Notes: generated from the letters alone by a model not told the origin. A DNA stretch of 39,040 nucleotides from Prevotella sp. (GCA_016291005.1 JAEEVT010000008.1:1-39040); one strand, 5' to 3'; positions 15,344 through 24,261 are shown, counted from the stretch's first letter. Program-made: numbers and translations.

Positions 15344-15387
15344 GATTTCCTGCATAAACTAAGGAGATTTCAGTAAGTTTTTCACAG
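15344..15387. repeat. Two 22-bp units of the dispersed GATTTC repeat family inside the putative origin
   Basis: GATTTC occurs at 15344 and 15366, exactly 22 bp apart. The second unit, GATTTCAGTAAGTTTTTCAC.., closely resembles the one at 5839 (GATTTCGGTAACTTTTCTAC..). CTAAGGA precedes the second GATTTC at both loci. Confidence 0.6.
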
Positions 15388-15416
15388 CTTTTAGAAGAAA
15401 AAAGATATAAACTTAT

Positions 15417-15424
15417 TAATTTTG
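15417..15424 (+). promoter_or_regulatory. Possible -7 element for nadA
   Basis: TAATTTTG fits TAnnTTTG, but no -33 TTTG is at the right distance. The leader to nadA would be about 200 nt and would pass through two DnaA boxes. Tentative. Confidence 0.35.
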
Positions 15425-15628
15425 CACCAGAAAATAGAATTGTGGATAAACTACTTATCGTACTCATAATCAAAGAGTAAATATCGACAGTAGTATGGAT
15501 AAACGTCCTCCCTCATGTGGATAACCAAACTGGCAAGAAAAAAGACAGAAAGTTTTGCACATATCAACGGCATATCATCCTTTACATTTCTATTTTAAAA
15601 GAAAAAAGAAAAAGAATAAAATAATAAT

Positions 15629-16621
15629 ATGATGTTGAAAACAGCTTGGAAAAAACAAGGATTCATTGACGAACCTGTTGTCGACGGAACAGACCTGAAA
15701 GCAGAGATTCGTAGGATGTGTAAAGAGAAAGATGCCATCATTCTGGCACATTACTATACTGTTGGCGATATCCAAGACATAGCCGACTTTGTTGGTGACT
15801 CCTTGGCGCTGGCCCGTAAGGCTGCTGAAACAGATGCCAAGATGATGGTTATGTGTGGTGTCCACTTTATGGCTGAGACATGTAAATTGTTATCGCCAGA
15901 CAAAGTAGTACTCTGCCCTGACTTGAATGCAGGTTGTTCTTTGGCCGACTCATGTAAGGCCGAAGACCTCCGTAAGTTCAAGGAGGAACATCCTGGCTAT
16001 CAGGTTGTGTCGTACGTCAATACCACAGCAGCTGTAAAAGCGCTCACAGATGTCGTAGTAACCTCTGGTAATGCCAAGAAGGTCGTCGACCAACTGCCTC
16101 AGGATGCTAAGCTGATTTTTGGTCCTGACTATAATCTTGGCAATTATATTAATGAGGTAACAGGCCGTCAAATGTTGCTTTGGAATGGTGGTTGTCATGT
16201 ACATGAGCGCTTCTCAGTAGCCAAAATCCTTGAGTTGAAGAAGCAATATCCCGATGCTGTTGTGATGGCACACTTGGAGTGTAAAGGTCCTGTCTTGGCT
16301 GTTGCAGACGTTAAAGGAAGTACAGCCACGATGCTAACATACGCCCAGCAGCATGACGACAAGCAGTTTATAGTAGCTACAGAGGCTGGTATTTTGCACG
16401 AGATGCAAAGAACTTGCCCAGACAAGGAATTTATCCCTGTGCCTCCAGAAATCAGCGAGAGCGGCTTAGAATGCAGCTGTAACGAGTGTCAATATATGAA
16501 GATGAACACCCTTCTGAAGGTTTACAACTGCTTAAAGCACGAATGGCCTCAGGTTGAAGTCGATCCAGCCATTGCCAAAGAAGCCGTTAAACCCATAGAA
16601 AGAATGCTGGAGTTGAGCTAA
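15629..16621 (+). CDS. nadA: Quinolinate synthase A
   Basis: Condenses iminoaspartate with dihydroxyacetone phosphate to quinolinate in de novo NAD synthesis, using a [4Fe-4S] cluster. The 330 residues contain the conserved IILAHYYTVGDIQDIADFVGDS near the N-terminus. Cluster-ligand candidate cysteines are in VMCGVHFMAETCKLL, in NGGCHVHERF/ECKGPV, and in LECSCNECQYMKMNTL close to the C-terminus. The start codon has ATG twice (MMLK). No nadB or nadC adjoins, so the pathway is split in this genome. A hairpin overlaps the last codons. The origin-like region lies directly upstream. Confidence 0.96.
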   Translation: MMLKTAWKKQGFIDEPVVDGTDLKAEIRRMCKEKDAIILAHYYTVGDIQDIADFVGDSLALARKAAETDAKMMVMCGVHFMAETCKLLSPDKVVLCPDLNAGCSLADSCKAEDLRKFKEEHPGYQVVSYVNTTAAVKALTDVVVTSGNAKKVVDQLPQDAKLIFGPDYNLGNYINEVTGRQMLLWNGGCHVHERFSVAKILELKKQYPDAVVMAHLECKGPVLAVADVKGSTATMLTYAQQHDDKQFIVATEAGILHEMQRTCPDKEFIPVPPEISESGLECSCNECQYMKMNTLLKVYNCLKHEWPQVEVDPAIAKEAVKPIERMLELS

Positions 16622-16633
16622 GCTCCAGCATTC
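16602..16633 (+). terminator. Hairpin overlapping the nadA stop codon
   Basis: GAATGCTGGAG (16602-16612) pairs perfectly with CTCCAGCATTC (16623-16633) across a 10-base loop that contains the stop codon. The T-tract after it is weak (ATTATTAATC), so efficiency is uncertain. Confidence 0.6.
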
Positions 16634-16649
16634 ATTATTAATCATTTTC

Positions 16650-17648
16650 ATGGAACAGAAGGAAAGAATTCAATGGTTAGCCTTACTTCGTGGACTTAAC
16701 ATCATATTAGTCGTGATGTACCATGCCCGTCTGATAGACTTGGCAACAGGAGAAACCAATTCTTTTTGCTATGAAGTATGTGTTCCGTTTAATTCTTTCC
16801 GCATGCCATTGTTTATTTTTTGCTCTGGCGGCCTGCTCTATTTGAGCCGTATCAATAAAGGATGGAACACGAAAGACTTATATAAAGATAAGTTCTATAG
16901 GATTGTCATTCCTTTTCTCTTCTTTGTGACCTTCTATTATCTGCTGAAGGTTGGTCTCAGCCCTTTAGTAAAAACAAAGGCAGTTTTGTCAATCAGTTTC
17001 TTTTTAGAGTCGTTTGCCATCTATCCAAACCACCCTTCAGCACATCTCTGGTTCTTAGCCGTGCTATTCTGGTTTATGCTTTTGTATCCGTTGTTCTCCT
17101 GGTTATGTCAGCATCAGGTAAGGACTATCGTATTTTTATTGTTTACTATCGCCATTTACTTCTTGAACATCGACTATTCAGACAATTGGTTTTATATTTT
17201 TTCCCTTAACAAATACCTGGTATTCTTCTTCTCTGGCATCGTATTCTTTCGCTTTAGAATATATCAATATACAGACAATTTAGTATGTCTGTTATCAGCC
17301 CTTGTCCTGTATATTTTGTGCTATTGGTATGATATCACCTTATTGGTCTCCCTGACAGGTATTGCATTGATGATATCATTCTGCCAATGGATAAGCCATT
17401 ACTGGCCTACCTTATTCAGTAGTTTTCGAGAGTATATCTATCAAATATTCCTCATGTCGTTCATCTTTCAGCCAATGGTGGAACTGGTGCTTTGGCAACG
17501 ACTTTTTTATAATGAGCAACTATTCCTATTCTTCTTTATACTCAACGTCCTATCAGGCATTTTCATGCCCGTCCTTATTTCAAAATTAGCTGAACGATAT
17601 GGTCCTCGTTGGTTGAAGATATGCTTAGGATTAAAAGGCTCTAATTGA
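16650..17648 (+). CDS. Acyltransferase family 3 integral membrane protein
   Basis: A 332-residue polytopic membrane protein of the acyltransferase-3 / OatA-WecH type, which moves acyl groups (often O-acetyl) onto surface sugars. The N-terminal RIQWLALLRGLNIILVVMYHARL places the catalytic-type histidine at the end of the first helix, and FRMPLFIFCSGGLL and HPSAHLWFLAVLFWFMLLYP follow as expected. About ten hydrophobic segments are visible. The substrate is unknown. The gene begins 28 bp after nadA, and its last 8 bp overlap the end of the convergent porZ-like gene. Confidence 0.85.
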   Translation: MEQKERIQWLALLRGLNIILVVMYHARLIDLATGETNSFCYEVCVPFNSFRMPLFIFCSGGLLYLSRINKGWNTKDLYKDKFYRIVIPFLFFVTFYYLLKVGLSPLVKTKAVLSISFFLESFAIYPNHPSAHLWFLAVLFWFMLLYPLFSWLCQHQVRTIVFLLFTIAIYFLNIDYSDNWFYIFSLNKYLVFFFSGIVFFRFRIYQYTDNLVCLLSALVLYILCYWYDITLLVSLTGIALMISFCQWISHYWPTLFSSFREYIYQIFLMSFIFQPMVELVLWQRLFYNEQLFLFFFILNVLSGIFMPVLISKLAERYGPRWLKICLGLKGSN

Positions 17649-19581
17649 TGACGGCAATCTTGCAAACCGTTCCTTTTTCACCACTTTTCGTGGCTGTAGC
17701 CACCATATAGACGCCAGAGGCCACTCTCCTACCCTTTTTGTCGCATCCGTCCCAGACGTAAGTACCACCGTTACTTGTTCCTTCGTTGACAATGGCGCCA
17801 TTAGACGATAGAATCTTGACGTCGGCATTATATGTCAGGCCAGTAATGGTAATTGGTCCTGTATAGTCAGGAGTGACAGGATTAGGATAGGCCCAGACGT
17901 TGTCATCTGTCATTTCCGTATTGGTTTTAGTAGCATCGCTGACATAGGAACACAGGCCGTTTGTCGTGGCAAAGAACACTTCGCCAGTATTGTTGTTTAT
18001 CTCTACGCCTTTGACGGTATTGCTCAGCAACGGACTATTTTCAGTTGTAAAATGGTGGATTTGCGTTAAGTTGTCCTCGCTAATCAGGTAAACGCCATCG
18101 CCATTAGTGCCAAACCACTTACGGCCACCACCATCTATGGCAATAGAAGCTATGTCAGTTGAGCTCAATAAGTAGTCAGCATAGTTGGTTCCATCATTAC
18201 GCGGAACCTTGACTTGTGTGAAGATATAGTTCTCGTTATCAAACTGTGACTTTTCCAAGAGCAGAGGTCCGGCACTTGTTCCTATCCACATGTTTCCGTC
18301 AATATCCTCAGCGAGACACCTTACTCCACCATCTCCAGCAATGACAATACTGGTTCCGTCCTGATTAACAAAAGAAGCGAACTGCTTACATTTGTCAGTA
18401 GCCATGTTGTAACGGTATAATGCAGGCGTGTTACCATGGTCATTGACAAACCAAAGGTTATTGTATCCGTCTATATACAAGTCTCTGCCGTTTCCTAAAT
18501 AGCCTGTCGCATTATAGTCTTTCTCTATCCATTCCCCAGTCGAGGTAAGGACTAACACCCTGTGTTGTTTGTTAAGGCTTTGCACAATCCAGAGGTTTCC
18601 CTGACTGTCGTATTTAAGTCCGTTGATGATCAGGTAGTCTTTGTTTTCGTTAGGATGAAAGACAGATGTGAGAATACTGTTGTCCGTGGTGTATTCTCTG
18701 ACGAACTTTCCATTCATAAACTCATAAAGTCCTGTCTTTCCACCAGCAAATACATGGTTTCTATTCAAAGGATCAACATCGAGACAGTCCACATCAACGT
18801 ATCTGTGATTCGTAACGGTGTCTAACTTGTCTTGATACGCAGTCCAGTCGCCATTGAACAATTGTATGGTTCCAGGCGTATTTGTTTCGTTCAAGGGATG
18901 ATACAGTCCACCACAAGTATAAAGGATATTGTTGATGAACTTCAGGAAATAGAAGTGATTATTATTTGGTCCGTCGGGCTTGAGAGTCTTGACGAGTTCG
19001 ATGTTGGCGTTGTAGTCTGAGTGGTCATCCTCAGGGGGTAGGGTAGAGGGGTACTCAGGATGGTTGGGACGATAGGTATCGGCGATCTCTGCGCGCTGGA
19101 CATTAAGCTTGACAATGCCGAAGCCACAGACCAGATAAGCATAGACGCCATCGATGCGAATGCTGCTAACGGACTTGTCGCTCGTGATGGCTTTGGAGTA
19201 GAGATCGCTGATATTAATAACGTCACCCTTGGTATCGACGAGATCGATATTAGAGTTGCTATAGACAACGACGAGACGCTTGGCCTGAGGACACCAGCGG
19301 ATGAGGGAGATGTTGGTGTCGTTCATGCCGTTGGTCTTGTCGTAGGTATAGATAGACTGGTCGTTTTTGTTGTATTGGTAAAGATCGTTGGAAGCCAAGA
19401 CAAAGAGATAGTTGCCGGCTGCCTGTATGTCTTGCACCTCAGAGTAGGCTAAATAGTTGCGCCAAGTACCCACCTGCGCCCTTGCAGGGCTAATGAATAA
19501 TGAAAAATGAAGAGTGAATAGTATTAGGAAAAATATTATTCTGAGATAGTTCGATTGTATTTTCATCTTTATTATATTCAT
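17641..19581 (-). CDS. porZ: PorZ-like beta-propeller protein with T9SS-type C-terminal domain
   Basis: A 646-residue exported protein. After the signal sequence (cleavage near SPARAQ) it opens with VGTWRNYLAYSEVQDIQAAG, the typical start of PorZ, a type IX secretion protein of the attachment complex in Porphyromonas. Propeller-type blade repeats follow (NHVFAGGKTGLYEF, NLWIVQSL, MWIGTSAGPLLLEK, KWFGTNGDGVYLI). A C-terminal Ig-like sorting domain comes last (WAYPNPVTPDYTGPITITG, GGTYVWDGCDKKGRRVASGVYMV). It is shorter than P. gingivalis PorZ. The hydrophobic core of the signal peptide is encoded by heptamer repeats. ATG codons at 19581 and 19566 are both possible starts. Identity as PorZ is from memory of the family, so moderate certainty. 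Confidence 0.78.
   Translation of the reverse strand: MNIIKMKIQSNYLRIIFFLILFTLHFSLFISPARAQVGTWRNYLAYSEVQDIQAAGNYLFVLASNDLYQYNKNDQSIYTYDKTNGMNDTNISLIRWCPQAKRLVVVYSNSNIDLVDTKGDVINISDLYSKAITSDKSVSSIRIDGVYAYLVCGFGIVKLNVQRAEIADTYRPNHPEYPSTLPPEDDHSDYNANIELVKTLKPDGPNNNHFYFLKFINNILYTCGGLYHPLNETNTPGTIQLFNGDWTAYQDKLDTVTNHRYVDVDCLDVDPLNRNHVFAGGKTGLYEFMNGKFVREYTTDNSILTSVFHPNENKDYLIINGLKYDSQGNLWIVQSLNKQHRVLVLTSTGEWIEKDYNATGYLGNGRDLYIDGYNNLWFVNDHGNTPALYRYNMATDKCKQFASFVNQDGTSIVIAGDGGVRCLAEDIDGNMWIGTSAGPLLLEKSQFDNENYIFTQVKVPRNDGTNYADYLLSSTDIASIAIDGGGRKWFGTNGDGVYLISEDNLTQIHHFTTENSPLLSNTVKGVEINNNTGEVFFATTNGLCSYVSDATKTNTEMTDDNVWAYPNPVTPDYTGPITITGLTYNADVKILSSNGAIVNEGTSNGGTYVWDGCDKKGRRVASGVYMVATATKSGEKGTVCKIAVIN
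19478..19521. repeat. Heptamer repeat block with GCCCT hairpin, inside the porZ-like signal peptide
   Basis: The plus strand shows GCCCTTGCAGGGC, TAA, then the heptamers TGAATAA, TGAAAAA, TGAAGAG and TGAATAG. On the coding strand it encodes the FTLHFSLFISPARA part of the signal peptide. It is an inverted copy of the block at 19600-19662. Confidence 0.8.
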
Positions 19582-19599
19582 ATATTATTATCGCTATTC

Positions 19600-19662
19600 A
19601 CTACATTATCCACTATTAACTTTTCACTATTCACTATTCATTTTTCATTAGCCCTTCAGGGC
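19600..19662. repeat. Heptamer repeat block with GCCCT hairpin, at the rdgB 3' end
   Basis: The plus strand has heptamers of the type ATTCACT and ATTCATT, then TTTTTCATTA and GCCCTTCAGGGC. The last part is the end of rdgB (ALKG, stop). Reversed, it matches the block at 19478-19521 over about 25 bp with one mismatch once one heptamer is removed. The two arms could fold around the porZ-like start codon. Confidence 0.8.
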
Positions 19663-20265
19663 GTATGCGAGTTTAGCAACGGCGCGGGCACGGTGGCTGA
19701 TCTGGTTTTTAACATCTACGCCCAGTTCAGCAAACGTCTTGTCATATCCGTCTGGCTGGAAAATGGGGTCATAGCCAAATCCCTGTTCACCCCTGCGTTC
19801 TGGCGTGATGATGCCTTCCACGATGCCAGAATAGAACGTGACGTCTGTCATGCATAACCTGTCTTCAGGATGTCGCATCAAAGCGATGATGGTACAGAAG
19901 TGTGCGTGACGGTTTTCCTTGTCCTTCAGGTTATGGAGCAGACAGTCAACGTTGGCAGTACTGTCGTGGTCTTTATCCGTAAAGCCACACTCAGCAGCAT
20001 AGCGAGCGGTATGCACGCCAGGGGCTCCATCAAGGGCTTCTACCTCTAATCCCGTGTCGTCGGCAAAACAGTCCATGCCATATTTATTGAACACGTACTC
20101 GGCCTTTTGAAGTGCGTTGTCCTTAAGTGTCTGACCAGTCTCTGGAATGTCTTCATGACAGCCTATGTCGGCCAGCGACAATACCTCGAACTCGTCGCCT
20201 AAAATCTGGCGCACCTCACTCAGCTTATGCTCGTTGTTGGTAGCAAAGACGATCCTTTTTTTCAT
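19648..20265 (-). CDS. rdgB: XTP/dITP diphosphatase (RdgB/HAM1)
   Basis: Removes non-canonical purine nucleotides (XTP, ITP, dITP) from the pool by cutting them to the monophosphate. The 205-residue protein starts [22 protein letters not shown], the family N-terminus with the nucleotide-binding T-N-N-x-x-K, and holds [26 protein letters not shown], the core active-site stretch. HPEDRLCMT and [11 protein letters not shown] follow, and [10 protein letters not shown] closes the site. The start at 20265 is chosen over one nine codons upstream because it fits homologues. The last codons (ALKG) are part of the repeat block shared with the porZ-like gene. Confidence 0.95.
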   Translation of the reverse strand: MKKRIVFATNNEHKLSEVRQILGDEFEVLSLADIGCHEDIPETGQTLKDNALQKAEYVFNKYGMDCFADDTGLEVEALDGAPGVHTARYAAECGFTDKDHDSTANVDCLLHNLKDKENRHAHFCTIIALMRHPEDRLCMTDVTFYSGIVEGIITPERRGEQGFGYDPIFQPDGYDKTFAELGVDVKNQISHRARAVAKLAYALKG

Positions 20266-20273
20266 AGCGGTCA

Positions 20274-20311
20274 CTCTTTGTTTATCTTTCACTTCTTACT
20301 TATCACTACTC
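20274..20311. repeat. Degenerate heptamer repeat before rdgB
   Basis: On the minus strand AGTGATA, AGTAAGA, AGTGAAA and similar units lie between the YitT-family gene and rdgB, close to the rdgB start. Weakly conserved member of the heptamer class. Confidence 0.4.
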
Positions 20312-21268
20312 GCTGATGGCTTCTTTCTCTTCTATCCGCTTCTTCTCCTTGATCTTAACGCGCATCTCGTCAAAGCCTTCGCCATAGACACCAATAACGC
20401 TCGACTGGCTGACAAAGGCTTGTGGATCTATCATCTTAATGAGACGGAAGATGTTGACGCTTTCGTTTTTCTTGGCCAGGATACAGAGCACCTTCATCTT
20501 AGTGCCTGTGTACCACCCGTGACCATCAAGAATGGTGACGCCGTGGTTCATCTCCATGCCTATGGCGTTGGCTATCTCCTGCCACTTTTGCGAGAATATC
20601 ATGAACTGCACAGACTGCCGTCTGGCGTTCATCACGTAATCAAGAGTATAATTCTCCATAGCCATCACACAGAAACCGAACATCACCTTATGGGCACGCT
20701 CAAGATAAGTGCCGAACTGTGGGAAGAACATACACGAGCCGATGATGCAGAAGTCGACGGTAATGAGTACGTTTCCTAACGACACGTTGGGATGGAACTT
20801 ATTGACGGCAGCTGCTATGATGTCCGTACCACCAGTCGAACCGTTGTTCATAAACACGGTAGCCAGGGCAATACCCGTCAAGACGCAGCCTATAATCATC
20901 GACATGAAGTCCTGCCCTTCACCCATGAGTTTGAACGGCAGGCCGTTTTCCTGTTTTGGAATAATGTCCTGTGCAAACTTCAGCAGGAAGTAGAGTGTGA
21001 AAATGGCGAAGATGGTCTTCATCAGGAACTTTACGCCCAATATCTTCAATGCCACTATTAGCAGTAGTCCGTTGATGATAATATAGGTATTCTCCAAGTG
21101 GAACCCTGTGGCGTAGTATATAATTGCCGAGAAACCCGTGACACCTCCTGCGACTATCTGGTATGGCATCAGGAAGACGGTAAAAGAGATGGTATATATC
21201 AAGAGGCCAAGGGCTATGCAAAGATAGTCCTTGGTCTCGTTCCATATCTGTTGATGCTGAAAAGTCAT
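20306..21268 (-). CDS. YitT-family membrane protein with C-terminal DUF2179-like domain
   Basis: A 320-residue membrane protein with five or so hydrophobic segments in the first two thirds (YLCIALGLLIYTISFTVFLMPY, IIINGLLLIVALKILGV, IGCVLTGIALATVFMNNGS). GGVTGFSAIIYY and GSTGGTDIIAAAVNKF are conserved in YitT proteins. A soluble C-terminal domain follows (VMNARRQSVQFMIFSQKWQEIA.., HGVTILDGHGWYTGTKMKVLCILAKKNE), as in DUF2179. The molecular function of the family is not established. It is upstream of rdgB on the same strand with a 40-bp gap, so the two are probably co-transcribed. A heptamer repeat abuts its start codon. Confidence 0.88.
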   Translation of the reverse strand: MTFQHQQIWNETKDYLCIALGLLIYTISFTVFLMPYQIVAGGVTGFSAIIYYATGFHLENTYIIINGLLLIVALKILGVKFLMKTIFAIFTLYFLLKFAQDIIPKQENGLPFKLMGEGQDFMSMIIGCVLTGIALATVFMNNGSTGGTDIIAAAVNKFHPNVSLGNVLITVDFCIIGSCMFFPQFGTYLERAHKVMFGFCVMAMENYTLDYVMNARRQSVQFMIFSQKWQEIANAIGMEMNHGVTILDGHGWYTGTKMKVLCILAKKNESVNIFRLIKMIDPQAFVSQSSVIGVYGEGFDEMRVKIKEKKRIEEKEAISE

Positions 21269-21275
21269 CTTGAGG

Positions 21276-21309
21276 ATTTACAATTTGACAATTTACAATT
21301 TACAATTTT
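21276..21309. repeat. AT-rich heptamer-type repeat upstream of the YitT-family gene
   Basis: ATTTACA, ATTTGACA, ATTTACA, ATTTACA and ATTTT in tandem, ending 7 bp before the ATG at 21268. It shares 24 identical bases with 308-336, also placed just before a minus-strand start codon. Confidence 0.8.
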
Positions 21310-21333
21310 GTTTTCCTGAGGTGACGTTGGGCG

Positions 21334-24222
21334 TTATTTACCCAAGACGACGTTCACCATACGCTTGGGAACGATGATGACCTTGACGATGGGCTTGCCC
21401 TCAATATACTTGGCGGCGCGCTCGTCAGCCAGAACAGCCTCCTGCACGGTGTCGTTGGTAGCATCGGCAGGGAACTCCATGTCGAAGCGCGTCTTGCCGT
21501 TGAAGGCTACGCCGAGCTTGACGGTGTTCTCCACTAAGTACTGCTCATCCCATGTAGGCCACTTCGAGTCGCAGACGCTGCCCTTTTCGCCCATCATCTC
21601 CCAGAGCTCCTCGGCGATGTGTGGTGCGAAGGGAGCGATGAGTATGACAAGCGTCTTCAGCATTTCCTTGTTCTTGCACTTCAGCTGCGACAGTTCGTTG
21701 ACGCAAATCATGAAGGCCGAGATGCTGGTGTTATAGGAGAAGGTTTCGATGTCCTGCGTAACTTTCTTGATAAGCTTGTGGACGGCCTTCAGCTCAGCTG
21801 GGGTGGGGGAGGGAGCGCCCTCGTTGTTGGCGGCTGCGCCCTCGTTGTTGGCAGTGGCGCCTGTTGTGTTTGTTGCTGTGTCACAGCAACAAACTGAACT
21901 GCAAAGGTTCCAGAACTTCTTCAGGAAGCGGTGGCAGCCGTCGATGCCATTAGTATCCCAGGGCTTCGATGCCTCGACGGGACCGAGGAACATCTCGTAG
22001 AGTCGCAACGTGTCGGCGCCGTACTTCTCGACAATCATATCCGGGTTGACGACGTTGAACATCGACGTCGACATCTTTTCTATGGCCCAGCCACACTTGT
22101 ACTGGCCGTTTTCGAGTATGAACTCTGCGTGCTCGTACTCTGGTCGCCAGGCTCGGAAGGCTTCGATGTCCAAGACATCGGCTGAGACGATGTTCACATC
22201 GACGTGGATGGGCGTCGTAGTATAGTTGTCCTTCAGTCCTACGCTGACGAACTTTCCCTTTTCAGCGCCCTCGTCCTCGATACGATAGACGAAGTTGGAA
22301 CGTCCTTGAATCATACCCTGGTTGACAAGTTTCTTGAACGGTTCGTCCTCACAGCTGTAACCGGAATCGTAGAGGAACTTGTTCCAGAAGCGGCTATAGA
22401 TGAGGTGGCCGGTAGCATGTTCCGTACCGCCAACGTAGAGGTCGACGTTGCGCCAGTATTCGTCGATGTCTCTGTCGACGAGGGCTTTTTCATTCTTTGG
22501 GTCCATATAGCGGAGGTAGTAAGCTGACGAGCCGGCGAAGCCCGGCATGGTGTTCAGTTCGAGCGGGAAGACGGATTTATTGTCGATGTCAGAAACATCG
22601 ACCACACTATCAGTCTTGGTGTCCCATGCCCAATGCTTGGCGCGACCCAGAGGAGGCTCACCTGTCTCAGTGGGCTTATACTCATCTATCTCGGGCAACT
22701 CCAAGGGGAGACATTGTTTTGGAATCATGTAAGGCATGCCGTCCTTATAATAAACGGGGAACGGCTCGCCCCAATAGCGCTGACGGCTAAAGATGGCGTC
22801 GCGCAAACGGTAGTTAACCTTGACGCGACCCAGGCCTTGCTCTGTGACAAACTTCTTGGTGGCGGCAATGGCCTCCTTGACGGTCAGACCGTTGAGGCTG
22901 AACTTAGCCGAAGCTGAGTTGCACATGATGCCCTCTTTGGCGTCATAGCTCTCCTCGCTGACGTCGGCACCTTCAATCAGCGGAATGATGGGCAGGTTGA
23001 AGTGCTTGGCAAAGGCGTAGTCGCGAGAGTCGTGGGCAGGGACGGCCATGATGGCACCTGTGCCGTAGCCGGCCAGTACGTATTCTGCAATCCAGATGGG
23101 AATTTTCTCGTCTGTAAAGGGATTGATGGCGTAGGAACCAGAGAAGACGCCCGTCACTTTGTGGTCAGTCTGACGGTCGCGCTCTGTGCGCTTCTTCACG
23201 TAGTCCAGATATTCATCGACGGCAGCCTTCTGCTCGGGTGTCGTCAGCTGAGGTACGAGTTCGCTCTCAGGAGCCAAAACCATGAATGTGACGCCGAACA
23301 TCGTGTCGGCACGGGTAGTGAAGATGGTGAAGTGCTTGTCGCTGTCGGCCACCTTAAACTCCACCTCAGTACCCTCTGAACGGCCTATCCAGTTGCGCTG
23401 GGTCTCCTTCAGAGAGTCGGTCCAGTCTATCTCTTCCAGTCCGTCCAACAGGCGCTGGGCGTAGGCCGAGACGCGAAGGCACCATTGGCGCATCTTCTTT
23501 TGCACCACGGGATAGCCGCCGCGAACCGAGACGCCGTCGACAACCTCGTCGTTTGCCAGCACGGTACCTAACTTCGGACACCAGTTCACCATGGTGTCAG
23601 CCAGGTAGGCGATGCGGTAATTCATCAGGACTTCCTGCTTTTTCTTCTCCGAGTACGATGCCCAGTCGGCTGCCGTGAAGTGCAGCTCCTCAGTACCGAG
23701 GGCGTTGCAGTTCTCAGTTCCCATCAGCTCGAAGTGTTCTATCAGCTTGATGGTAGGCTGAGCCTTATGCGACGCCGTGGAGAAGTATGACTTAAACATG
23801 CGCTGGAAGGCCCATTGCGTCCACTTATAATAGATGGGGTCGCAGGTGCGGACCTCACGCTCCCAGTCGAACGAGAAGCCGATTTTGTCAAGCTGACTGC
23901 GGTAGCGGTTAATGTTTTCGTTGGTTGTCTTCTCAGGGTGCTGACCTGTCTGTATGGCATATTGCTCGGCGGGCAGTCCGTAAGCGTCGTAGCCCATGGG
24001 ATTCAGCACGTTATAGCCCTGCTGACGCTTGTAGCGGGCATAAATGTCCGAGGCAATATATCCTAAGGGATGACCTACGTGGAGTCCCGCCCCGCTGGGG
24101 TAGGGGAACATGTTCAGCACGTAGAACTTACGTTTCGTCGGGTCTTCCGTCACACGGTAGGTCTTCATTTCCACCCACCGCTTCTGCCATTTCTGCTCAA
24201 TTTCTCTGAAGTTGTATTCCAT
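21334..24222 (-). CDS. leuS: Leucyl-tRNA synthetase
   Basis: Charges tRNA-Leu with leucine in the cytosol. The 962-residue protein has the HIGH motif in [17 protein letters not shown] (about residues 40-56), an editing domain ([30 protein letters not shown]), and the second signature as EKMSTS (about 713-718), where the second lysine of KMSKS is threonine. An extra segment at about residues 775-805 ([21 protein letters not shown]..) separates the catalytic part from the anticodon-binding domain. It contains the palindromic element shared with mnmG and a 21-bp tandem repeat giving ANNEGA twice. It is longer than most bacterial LeuRS. Own promoter at 24262-24293. Confidence 0.96.
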   Translation of the reverse strand: MEYNFREIEQKWQKRWVEMKTYRVTEDPTKRKFYVLNMFPYPSGAGLHVGHPLGYIASDIYARYKRQQGYNVLNPMGYDAYGLPAEQYAIQTGQHPEKTTNENINRYRSQLDKIGFSFDWEREVRTCDPIYYKWTQWAFQRMFKSYFSTASHKAQPTIKLIEHFELMGTENCNALGTEELHFTAADWASYSEKKKQEVLMNYRIAYLADTMVNWCPKLGTVLANDEVVDGVSVRGGYPVVQKKMRQWCLRVSAYAQRLLDGLEEIDWTDSLKETQRNWIGRSEGTEVEFKVADSDKHFTIFTTRADTMFGVTFMVLAPESELVPQLTTPEQKAAVDEYLDYVKKRTERDRQTDHKVTGVFSGSYAINPFTDEKIPIWIAEYVLAGYGTGAIMAVPAHDSRDYAFAKHFNLPIIPLIEGADVSEESYDAKEGIMCNSASAKFSLNGLTVKEAIAATKKFVTEQGLGRVKVNYRLRDAIFSRQRYWGEPFPVYYKDGMPYMIPKQCLPLELPEIDEYKPTETGEPPLGRAKHWAWDTKTDSVVDVSDIDNKSVFPLELNTMPGFAGSSAYYLRYMDPKNEKALVDRDIDEYWRNVDLYVGGTEHATGHLIYSRFWNKFLYDSGYSCEDEPFKKLVNQGMIQGRSNFVYRIEDEGAEKGKFVSVGLKDNYTTTPIHVDVNIVSADVLDIEAFRAWRPEYEHAEFILENGQYKCGWAIEKMSTSMFNVVNPDMIVEKYGADTLRLYEMFLGPVEASKPWDTNGIDGCHRFLKKFWNLCSSVCCCDTATNTTGATANNEGAAANNEGAPSPTPAELKAVHKLIKKVTQDIETFSYNTSISAFMICVNELSQLKCKNKEMLKTLVILIAPFAPHIAEELWEMMGEKGSVCDSKWPTWDEQYLVENTVKLGVAFNGKTRFDMEFPADATNDTVQEAVLADERAAKYIEGKPIVKVIIVPKRMVNVVLGK
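21815..21856. repeat. 21-bp tandem repeat inside leuS insertion
   Basis: GCGCCCTCGTTGTTGGC occurs twice with a 21-bp step (21815 and 21836) and codes for ANNEGA twice, keeping the frame. It lies beside the palindromic element and extends the same insertion. Confidence 0.8.
21862..21899 (-). repeat. Palindrome-centred coding insertion element, copy in leuS
   Basis: The coding strand matches mnmG 1693-1730 at 35 of 38 positions. The centre is a perfect 27-bp palindrome (21868-21894). It is read as [12 protein letters not shown], a different frame from the mnmG copy. Confidence 0.85.
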
Positions 24223-24261
24223 ATTGGTTTGATTTTTGTTAGTTTCTAACTAATTAATGTG

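Larger units (their letters stand above)
15253..15628. other. oriC: Putative chromosomal replication origin (DnaA-box cluster plus AT-rich region)
   Basis: A 423-bp gap without genes lies between the esterase and nadA. It has exact TGTGGATAA (complement of the DnaA box TTATCCACA) at 15253, 15265, 15441 and 15516, TGTGAATAA at 15288, and weaker matches at 15277 (TGTTTATAA) and 15494 (TATGGATAA), all in one orientation. The first four boxes step by 12, 12 and 11 bp. An AT-rich purine stretch follows at about 15586-15627 and could be the unwinding element. Two parS-like sites about 12 kb away and mnmG in the window support the call. dnaA is not in the window. Confidence 0.75.
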
